DNA of 64,000 bases from Zelonia costaricensis (Eukaryota; Euglenozoa; Kinetoplastea; Trypanosomatida; Trypanosomatidae). A program made the translations under genes and the position numbers. The stretch covers positions 1-64,000 of the forward strand of contig JASAOO010003452.1 of assembly GCA_030849075.1 (NCBI GenBank), in the 5' to 3' direction. The notes under the pieces were generated by a model, which was given only the letters and a program-made list of their open reading frames with translations, searched no databases and was not told the origin of the DNA. Positions 1-7,975 of this stretch are shown here, in pieces; the stretch's first letter is position 1; every line of letters begins with the position of its first letter.

Positions 1-201
1 TGTGTGTGGGTTACTTTCCTGTGGGAAGGTGAGGGGGAACAGGCAGAGGGAACTGGGGACACGAATGGTGCACCAGCATGAGTTGGGGGGGGGGGGGCGG
101 GGGCTGGGAGGGGGGCGGCAGCAACGATGGGTGTCGGCGACCGAAAGGTGGCGAGGCGGCGGAGCAGAAAGCCGACCGGGCACACGGACGGCCACACACA
201 C

Positions 202-240
<39 letters not shown>

Positions 241-306
241 GACACAACCCCGGCAGGGGAACACACACGCCCGTGGTTGATTCGTGCGAAGGGTAGAGGG
301 GAGAAA

Positions 307-342
<36 letters not shown>

Positions 343-1082
343 GACAACCGCGCGGCGGTGCGGAGAGGAAAAAAAAGGGAGGCAGGCATTAGACGCGAAT
401 TGGGACGATCAATGCGTGGAGATGGAGCGCAAAGGAGGGAGACGCGAGAGGACGGCGAAAGAGGAGGAGGGGAGGGGGGTCTTAGTGAGTCCTTTCCCGG
501 TGTTGGCGACTGCGCCGTACGGCGGGAAGCAGAACAATCGCGCCGTCTTCGTCCATTTTGAGCGGTGCCGCCCTGCGGGGTGCGGGTGAGGGGTGCTACA
601 GGCCTCTGAAACGAGAGCAAGCGAACCCCGAGAGGTGAGACACAACGAGGAGCAAGACAAGTGAGCGTCGGGCAGTGTACGAGAGCGGCGCTCTACTAGA
701 AATTATACAAAAAAAGAAAAAAAAACAAGAGAAGCCGTGCGCACAAAGACGCGTGCACACACACACACACACACACACGAGAAACAAACAAAAAGAAAAA
801 AAAGCGTTTTTTCTCGCCTTCTTAAGAGCCAAGGCGGCGCAAATTAGCTCACCAGAGGTCGGCGAGTGTTCGACTTCTTTTCCTTGAGTCTCTTCGTCGG
901 CTGCGCGCGGCGGTGCCGCGCGCATTACCTGATACTGTGGCGACGTCGAGGGGCTGGAAATGGCAAGGGATGCGAGCGACATCGTGCTCTACCTCTCCCC
1001 CTCCCCCTCCGTCGAGAGCGAGCAGGTCGCGGGGGGGGGGGGGGGCACTGCCGACACGGTCTTCTCGACTTTGCGGCGGCCC
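1..1082. other. Intergenic spacer downstream of the WWE-WD40 gene
   Basis: No credible gene is seen on either strand. Open frames here only translate simple repeats (HTHTHT or VCVCVC strings). The stretch holds (CA)n arrays at about 193-237 (interrupted by TATATA), 308-341 and 755-778, plus G-runs at about 85-97 and 1030-1045. The part next to 1083 should be the 3' UTR of the WD40 gene. Confidence 0.7.
193..341. repeat. Paired (CA)n microsatellites
   Basis: Two (CA)n arrays, about 193-237 and 308-341, lie some 70 bp apart. The first contains a short TATATA interruption. On the transcribed (minus) strand they read (TG)n. Confidence 0.9.
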
Positions 1083-2852
1083 TCACAGCTGCGCCAGGCC
1101 GTTCCAGCGCCAGATGTTCACGCTGGAGTCGGAGGCGGCGGTGACGAGCACGGACGCGCCGGCGTGGCAGCGGACGCGGAAAACGGTCGCCGCGTGCGCC
1201 TTGGCCTGCCACTGCACGCTCCAGTTCGTCGTGTCCGCCAGGTCCACCAAGAAGTCCTTGCTGCACGAGAGAAGCCCCCGCCCACGCGGCGTGTACTTGA
1301 GGCTGTGCACAGCCAGACTGTGGCTGCGCAGCGTGTGCAGCGCTGTGGTGCCAACGCGAGGGTCGAAGACGCGGGTGGTGCAGTCCATCCCGCACGACGC
1401 GAAGGTGACATCCGCTGGATTCCAGTCCATATCCCACACCGTGCGGTCGTGGCCGGTGAAGACGGCTGCCACGGAGTTCTCCTGCCGGAAATCGTGCATG
1501 CATACCACACGGTCCTCGCCAGCGGTCAAGGCAAAGTTCGGGTCCGTCGGGTGCGGGCGGAGGGCGAAGATGTGGGACTTGTGGGGCACCACCGTTTGGA
1601 CGCAGGCGCCCGTCGCAATATCCCACAGCTTCACGCGGCAGTCCATGCTCGCCGTGGCGGCGCGTGTGTCGCCCGCGAGCACGCCGGCACCGTACACCTT
1701 GTGCGTGTGGCCCTCCAGCCGGTAGATCTCGTCCGGCTTGCCAATCGCGTACAGCCGCGCCGTGCAGTCGTCGAGCCCGGCCACAACCCACCTCGCCGTG
1801 GCGGAGTAGTTTGCCGCAAGAACGGAGTTCTTGGACGTCGTGCGTGGCACCTCGTACCGCGTCACCACCGTGCTTGACGCAACGCTCCACTCCAGCAGCT
1901 GAAGGTCGTGCCCACTGGACAGCACGAGGGCGCCGCCGGCGGGGTCAACCACGGCACGGGCCTCGGCGCACAGCTGCGTCACCTCGGGCGTGCACTCCAT
2001 CGTGTAGATGGGGGATGTGTGCGGCACCACAGTGCGAACGAGGTGCGGCAGCGGGCCGTAGCCTTCCGCAGCATCCGCAGCCGCGCTTCCGGCAGCGCTA
2101 CCGACGACGTCGCCGGCGCCCTCGGCAATGCTCAGCCTCGCTGCCGAGCTGCCGCCGGCCGCCTCATCCGCGGCCTCCTCTTCCGCGAAGGGGTCCACCA
2201 TCGCCGGCGGCGCCTCGCGCGTCGTCACCTCTCCCGTAGCCGCATCCGTGTACACGATGACCGGCACCCGCTTTACACCACGCATGCGCTGCTGGTGCTG
2301 CTGGGCTGCCGGCGTCGCACCAGAGACACCGGCGGACACGACGGGGAGCTGTTGCATGGACTGCAGGCTCACCATGTAGCTCCGCTTCTTCATGACGACG
2401 GTGCAGGTGGGGCGGGAGTGGAGAAAGGCGTCCTCGAGACGGTCCGCTGACTCCCTCGAGTACGGCTCCCACGCGCCGGGGCGGTCGAGGTCTTCAACGA
2501 ACCAGCCAAAGACGGTGCCCTCCTTGGGCGCCTCCACCGGCGGCGGCGGGATGCCGTTCCCGTTCACCAGCGCCCCCTCCATCACACGGCCCACATCCTG
2601 CGAGAGCGCCTCACCCTTCTTCAGCGTGCGGGTCACCACGCGCAGGGTGTCGCCGGCCGTGTACGGCACCGCTGCCCCCTGCATGGCATTGGTGGCGGCC
2701 GGCGCCGCCGCCTTGTTCGACGGCGGTCCGGTGATGGACCCGGCGGCTTGCTGGTGCGGCGCTGCGGGCGCTGCGTGACTCTTGATTCCGCCCACAGCCG
2801 TCAGCGCCGCGGCGACGTCGTTGCCTGTGTGCGAGCTTCCACCAGCACCCAT
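1083..2852 (-). CDS. Predicted N-myristoylated WWE-domain / WD40-repeat protein
   Basis: 589-residue protein. The start at 2852 is chosen because it gives MGAGGSSHTG, a classic N-myristoylation signal (Gly2, Ser6), and because upstream in-frame sequence looks like UTR. After a low-complexity Ala-rich stretch, residues about 115-170 resemble a WWE domain: FGWFVEDLDRPGAWEPYS with W117, W128, P130, Y131, then a helix and a YMVSLQSMQQ strand. WWE domains bind ADP-ribose-type ligands or act in ubiquitin pathways. A Ser/Ala-rich acidic linker follows, and from about residue 290 to the C terminus there are about six or seven WD repeats, for example LEGHTHKVYGAGV...CRVKLWD, FTGHDRTVWDMDWN and SSVNIWRW. 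The repeats should form a beta-propeller scaffold at a membrane if myristoylation occurs. Partner and process are unknown. The WD40 call is firm; the WWE call is by pattern only. Confidence 0.85.
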   Translation of the reverse strand: MGAGGSSHTGNDVAAALTAVGGIKSHAAPAAPHQQAAGSITGPPSNKAAAPAATNAMQGAAVPYTAGDTLRVVTRTLKKGEALSQDVGRVMEGALVNGNGIPPPPVEAPKEGTVFGWFVEDLDRPGAWEPYSRESADRLEDAFLHSRPTCTVVMKKRSYMVSLQSMQQLPVVSAGVSGATPAAQQHQQRMRGVKRVPVIVYTDAATGEVTTREAPPAMVDPFAEEEAADEAAGGSSAARLSIAEGAGDVVGSAAGSAAADAAEGYGPLPHLVRTVVPHTSPIYTMECTPEVTQLCAEARAVVDPAGGALVLSSGHDLQLLEWSVASSTVVTRYEVPRTTSKNSVLAANYSATARWVVAGLDDCTARLYAIGKPDEIYRLEGHTHKVYGAGVLAGDTRAATASMDCRVKLWDIATGACVQTVVPHKSHIFALRPHPTDPNFALTAGEDRVVCMHDFRQENSVAAVFTGHDRTVWDMDWNPADVTFASCGMDCTTRVFDPRVGTTALHTLRSHSLAVHSLKYTPRGRGLLSCSKDFLVDLADTTNWSVQWQAKAHAATVFRVRCHAGASVLVTAASDSSVNIWRWNGLAQL

Positions 2853-4202
2853 GTTGCGTTGCGACTGCGTGTGAGGGGGGGGGATGGAGTGGGATGAGGG
2901 ATGAAGGAAAACAAGGGGCCGGGCTTGGTGGACGTTCTGCCGAACTGACCGTGACGAGGGGGTTGTGTTGTCTTGCGTGGGTGTGAGACGTGAAGCAGCT
3001 TCGTGCACTCTTTGGTGTCAGGCGGCTTGGGTCTGCACAACTTGGCGGCGGTCTGTCTGTGCGTGCGTGTTTTGTGGTGGTGGGGATGGACACGAGCTTT
3101 TGGGTGAGGGAGAAGAATAAGAAGGTGGGAGGACGTCGAAGTTGATTACACGGGCGGGACGAGCAGCAGAAGCAAGGGAGGGACGGGGCGGTGGTGGTGG
3201 TGGTGGAGAACGATGATCAGACGCGGCGTCACACACACACACACACACACCGCGGACGTGGAACACTGAGGTGAGAGCGTGTATGGGAATCTGTGCACCC
3301 GCGTGTGATGGTAATCGTGTACGTGTACGTGTATGCGTATGTACGTGTATGTGTTTATGCGTTTACGTGTGTGTGTGTGTTCGTGTATTGCATCAGCGTT
3401 AAAGGGCGAGGGGGGGGGAGCGGCAGCACAGGGGTCACAACGCAAAGGAAGGGACATCAGACGAGGAACAAGCAGGCCTGGTCGCGGCGGACATGCGACC
3501 CGCAGGCGCGAGAGACACACACAAGTCAGTCGCTCGAAAGAGGCCCTGCTCGAGAGCCCACTACTGCACGGCACCACTGGTGCTTCTTTGCCTTCAAAGG
3601 GTTCTATGTATGACGCTTCAAGCAATGCCGCAGCTGATACAGGCTCGCCCCCGTCCCTCCCCCACCAACTCCGCCGCGGAGGTTCATGAGGGAAAAAGAC
3701 AAGAGAAAAAAGGTAAGCGGAGCGACTCTACTTCACGCTGAAGCAACGAACAAGCGGAGCATCGACCTCGCCTAACGTTCACTGCGCTGACGCTTACGCA
3801 CGCACACACACACACACACACACACAGTCAGACAGTCAGACACACATACACACACAAAGGGCACACATCCACGTGCGTACAGGTTGGGATGAGTGTGTTG
3901 AGTGTGCTCTCTGCCATCACAAGAGACGGTACGTTTGGAAAAAAAAGAAAAGAGTGATGGACTCGTATCAAAGGGAACGGACGTGTGTGTGTGTGTGTGT
4001 GTGATGGCACAGGCGAGTAGTAGTTCTTTCCCCACCCCTTTCGGTGCAGGTGGACTTCAGTGTCACACACCTGCAACAGCCGCGCGGCGCTTTCACGAGG
4101 TGCGCAGCAGCGCTTACGCGCTTCGTAAGAACAGACACAAGGAGGGGGGAGAACAAACAAGCATAGAACACGTGCCGAAACAGTCAGCCGCACACCAAGG
4201 TT

Positions 4203-4237
<35 letters not shown>

Positions 4238-4450
4238 AGACACAGACGCATACACGCATACACATCCCTACTCAAGCCACGAGAGCAAGCACAAGTGCAC
4301 TCAACATCGCCCGCTTCAAGTCCTCTTGCGCGTCGCCATTCCGTGTTGTTGGCGCTCTGCTTGCGTGCTGCCCTCCTCTTGCCGGCGAACTGGCGTTTTC
4401 AAGTCGACTGGCTGTCAACAAGAAGAAGCCCCTACTCGTCCGCTCGGCAC
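2853..4450. other. Intergenic spacer with alternating CA and TG arrays
   Basis: No credible gene is seen. Alternating arrays occur: CA at about 3232-3250, TG-rich at 3330-3382, CA at 3801-3826, TG at 3981-4002 and CA at 4203-4230. A purine-rich tract just above 2852 (about 2872-2890) would be the polypyrimidine tract for trans-splicing of the WWE-WD40 mRNA. The part next to 4451 is the 3' UTR of the FG/zinc-motif gene. Confidence 0.65.
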
Positions 4451-7114
4451 TCAGGACGGCGCAAAGGGGTGGCTGCGCTGGGCGAGCGCCACGGCCTGTG
4501 GTAGCTCCTCCAGCCGCATCGTCTCGCTCAGCAACACGACGTCCAGGGCGTGTGCGTCGAGCTTGCCTGCTTCGACGGACCCGTCCTGCCCCATGGCCTC
4601 CAAGCTCAGCTGAATGGCGGCGCCGGTCATTGTCTGCGGCGCGGCGAGCCAGCTGACGCGCCGGTAGAGCGTCTGAGCAGCCACCACACGCTGCTCCTCG
4701 CTCACGAGGCATGGTCGCGCCGCCGGGGACTGGCTGATCAGGCGACCCCAGAGGGAGAGCGCCTTCGTCGGGTCCGGCTGCGGCCCGTACACGGTGAAAA
4801 CGCGTGCCGTCGATGACGTGGCGGCACTCGGTGCGGCCGTGGCGGGCTGCATCGGCGGCGGCGGTGGCTGCAGCGCCGCCTCCGTCAGTGACGTGGACGC
4901 CGACGGCGTCAGCGCAGCACTCTCGCCGCCGAAGAAGTTGTTGGCGTAGCAGCACGCCGCCGCGAAGCTGAACTCGTCCGGGCAGAACAGTCGCCCCACG
5001 CGTCGAAAGCGCGAGCCCGCCAGCTTCTGCTCGATGGCAAGGTACAGGGCGGCGCACCGGCCCAGGCAACCAAACGCGTTCACGAGGTCGGCGCTGCCCG
5101 CCTCGGTGCCACCGCCGCTCTCGCCGGTCATGAGGTACAACACGTTGTCGTACCAGACGGCGCGTGGCGGCACACCGCTGACGAGGCGCTCGCGGTAGCT
5201 CTGCAGGAGCTGCTGGTCGAAGCGGGCCATGGCAGCGTAGTAGGCAGCCAGGTCCACATCCATGAAGGCAGGCGTCGGGGCAGCTGTGCCGACCTCGGCG
5301 GGGTCGACGGTGGTGGTGGTGCCCGCTGGCGCCGACTGCGGTGATGACGGCTGCTGCACTGCTGTCGTGGCCCGAGCGGAGGGCAGCGGCGCAGGGGCCG
5401 AGGCTGCCACCCCTCCAGGGCCGAAGGGCGAGGCGGGGATGAGGTACGAGTCGTCTTTCGCCGTGGACGGCGGGATGACCGGCACGGCCCACGGCCCACG
5501 CGGCGGGCTCACGGTGCTCGCGGCCGGCGGCACCAGCGGCGCCAGCGGCGGCGTACCGCGCTCGCCGCCGCGGCTCGGCGTACCGGCCCGCGCGTCCAGT
5601 GCCGGCTCGACGCTGCCGGCGGAGCAGCGGGGCCGCAGCGCTGCCATGGCGGACGGCGTGGCCAGCACGAAGGTGCGCTTCTTCGCGCAGGGCCAGCAGT
5701 CGGACCGCACAGTGGCCTTGCCCTTGAGGTGGTCGCCCTTGAGCTCCTTCACCTTGTGGCAGTGCTCGCACATCCACAGCAGCGCCTCCGTCGCTGGCGC
5801 GGCCGAGGCGGTGGTCATGGGCGACAAGCCGGACGTTGACGCTGAGGACGGGGAGAAGGGAGACGCGGGTGCGGGAGCGACCCCGAAGAGCTGCGCAACG
5901 CGCCGCGCCCGCTCCGCCCCTTCCGCCGCGGCGCGGGACGTCTCTGGCGTGGCGAGCGGGGACGAGGACGCACTGCCGCCGCCGGTGGGCCGCTCCACAG
6001 CCGTGCTGCGCGGCAGCATCGCGCCGGCGCTCGACGGCGCCGTGGCTGCCGCGGCCCCAGTCCCGAACACGCCAGGCCAGCCACCGGTGCTCTTGCTGCC
6101 GCTGCCGCTGCTCCCCCCCTCGCGCTGCGCTGCGTAGTTGGCGTTGGGGCGGAACGTGAAGGGCGGCGAGGTGCCGGCGGCCGGCTCCATCACGTACGGG
6201 GGTGTTGTGGACGTGCTGGGTGTGGTCGCCGAAGCGGTGGTCCGTGTGGGGACGGCGGTGCTGGTGGGGGGCGACTGCGTGGGGTCCTCATGCTTGGCGG
6301 CCATGGCGTTCGCGTAGCTCGTCTGGAACTTCTTGATGGACGCCGCGGAGACGGCCGGGGCGAGAAACGGGTTCGGCGGGGAGCGGGCAGTGAAGGAGAA
6401 GGGGGCCCGTGAGGCGGCCGCCGCGTTGAGTGGAGCAGCGGAGGCGACGGTGCCCGCTTCCGGGTGTGCCGCCGCCGCCGCGGTAACGCCCACCGTACGA
6501 GGGCCGCCGAAGCTGAAGAGGGTCTGCGTCGGCTGCCCGGATGCCGCCGCGCCAGGCGCCTCGCCGTGGCCAGACGGGCCTTCCCGCGAGACGGCGGCGG
6601 ACCCGAAAATGAAGGAGGCGGGGCCGGCGACGGTGGCGCCGTCCGCGGTGCGGGAGACGGAGAAGGCCGCCATGGGTGCGCCGCTGCTGCTGTTGCCGGT
6701 GCCCCCCGCCTGCCACCCTGGAACGGGACAGCTGGGCGTGGCACCTCCTCGTGGAAGCGCCGGCGTCTCACTCGGAGTCGCTGCGGAGGCACGGAGCGGG
6801 TTTGCGACCTCTTTCTTGGCGGCGGATGCAGCGGCAAAGAGGTTGTCGAAGGAGTTTGACTGCGCCGCCGTCTGGGCCGGCATCGTCGTGGTCGTCGTGG
6901 TGGCGGTGGTGCTCACCGTCGGTGCTTTCGTTGCTTGCGTGGACATGGGCAGTACCGGCACCGCCGCTGCGCTGGTCGAGGGCGCGCCAAACACAAACGT
7001 ACTCTTCTTCGCGCATGGCCAGCAGTCGGACCGCACACTTGTCTTGCCCTTCAGGTGGTCGCCTTTGAGGTCCTTCACCTTCCCGCACCGCTGGCAGCGC
7101 CAGTCGTGCGACAT
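4451..7114 (-). CDS. FG-containing protein with two duplicated Cys4 motifs, nucleoporin-like
   Basis: 887 residues from MSHDWRCQRC. The longer open frame upstream translates a CA repeat and is rejected. Two near-identical Cys4 modules are visible, C7-x2-C10-x20-C31-x2-C34 and W447 with C449/C452/C473/C476. Both share KVK-x-LKGDHLKGK and VRSDCWPCAKK. The spacing does not fit the RanBP2-type finger. Between and after them lies Ala/Ser/Thr/Pro-rich, presumably disordered sequence with scattered FG-type motifs (FVFGAP, FIFGSA, LFSFGG) and related FSFT/FTFR. The last 300 residues or so look folded and helical. FG motifs with zinc modules suggest a nuclear-pore or transport role, but this is inference. 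I do not recognise a named orthologue. Confidence 0.8.
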   Translation of the reverse strand: MSHDWRCQRCGKVKDLKGDHLKGKTSVRSDCWPCAKKSTFVFGAPSTSAAAVPVLPMSTQATKAPTVSTTATTTTTTMPAQTAAQSNSFDNLFAAASAAKKEVANPLRASAATPSETPALPRGGATPSCPVPGWQAGGTGNSSSGAPMAAFSVSRTADGATVAGPASFIFGSAAVSREGPSGHGEAPGAAASGQPTQTLFSFGGPRTVGVTAAAAAHPEAGTVASAAPLNAAAASRAPFSFTARSPPNPFLAPAVSAASIKKFQTSYANAMAAKHEDPTQSPPTSTAVPTRTTASATTPSTSTTPPYVMEPAAGTSPPFTFRPNANYAAQREGGSSGSGSKSTGGWPGVFGTGAAAATAPSSAGAMLPRSTAVERPTGGGSASSSPLATPETSRAAAEGAERARRVAQLFGVAPAPASPFSPSSASTSGLSPMTTASAAPATEALLWMCEHCHKVKELKGDHLKGKATVRSDCWPCAKKRTFVLATPSAMAALRPRCSAGSVEPALDARAGTPSRGGERGTPPLAPLVPPAASTVSPPRGPWAVPVIPPSTAKDDSYLIPASPFGPGGVAASAPAPLPSARATTAVQQPSSPQSAPAGTTTTVDPAEVGTAAPTPAFMDVDLAAYYAAMARFDQQLLQSYRERLVSGVPPRAVWYDNVLYLMTGESGGGTEAGSADLVNAFGCLGRCAALYLAIEQKLAGSRFRRVGRLFCPDEFSFAAACCYANNFFGGESAALTPSASTSLTEAALQPPPPPMQPATAAPSAATSSTARVFTVYGPQPDPTKALSLWGRLISQSPAARPCLVSEEQRVVAAQTLYRRVSWLAAPQTMTGAAIQLSLEAMGQDGSVEAGKLDAHALDVVLLSETMRLEELPQAVALAQRSHPFAPS

Positions 7115-7245
7115 GCGTGGCGTGCACGTTGCCTTGGCGCTTCGCGTGCCTGTGCCAGGGGCGGTTCGAGTAGAGGTCTGGACGGGCTTGATACTGTCAC
7201 CGTGCTTATCGGATGAATCTCGGATACGAGTTTGTAGTATCTCTG

Positions 7246-7291
<46 letters not shown>

Positions 7292-7975
7292 CGTGTGCTG
7301 TGCGAGTGGACCCAGAACAGCTGGCCGGCGATGTCGCGCACATCGGAGGTACACGGCATCCGGTAAAAACAAACAGACACACAGAAAAGAAGGTGCAGCG
7401 ATGTAGCGAAAAGGTGATGGAGAGCCACGACACACGCAGGTTGAGCGTGCGCAGTGGGTGTTGCACTGCGTGCGCCACGGCGCCTTCACCACTGGGGTGG
7501 CTTCAAATCTGAAGAAGTGCGCTGTCAGCCGTGGCGCAGTCGCGCCGCTCTGCACGTCGGCTTGCGGCGCACACGCGTTGCTAATGCACACCTGCACCTA
7601 ATCTTTTCGCGTTCTCGAAGGGCCCGCGGCATCCTCTCCTTCCCAAGCGCACGCAAGCTCCCGTACCGTGTCACGTCCGGCTGCGGGCTTTGGCGCGGCA
7701 GTGCAGCAGCGACAAGGGGCGCCGGCGTGCACCGTTACTTCATGTTAGTCTGTGACAACGCATGCTCACGTACACGCACACACGCCGACAGGGGGGGGGG
7801 GGGGAAGGATCCGCAAGCGCGCGGTGGAGGGCGAGGCACTCCCGTAGTGGTTGCGCGTCAAACCAAGCTTCGGCGTGCGTGCCCGTCGCACACGGGAAAC
7901 TGTGTGAGCGGCGCAGTACATCGCTTCCGTAAGCGGCTCTCTCGGGTGTGCGGCAACGGCAGTAGGAGCAGGCCT
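7115..7975. other. Intergenic spacer with long (TG)n array
   Basis: No gene is seen. A (TG)n array at about 7248-7289 reads (CA)n in the transcript and lies in the presumed 5' leader region of the FG/zinc gene. A G-run lies at about 7792-7804. The rest, next to 7976, is presumed 3' UTR of the neighbouring gene. Confidence 0.65.

Noticed and set aside
11..337. Small frames in the first 600 bases
   Set aside because: They are translations of CA/TG microsatellites (VCVCVC, HTHTHT).
925..1890. Long minus- and plus-strand frames over the WD40 gene
   Set aside because: They are shadow frames of GC-rich coding DNA. WD repeats read clearly only in the accepted frame.
4272..5777. 501-codon minus-strand frame overlapping the FG/zinc gene
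   Set aside because: It is in another frame of the same strand. The GC-rich composition keeps it open, while the Cys4 modules and FG motifs are in the accepted frame.
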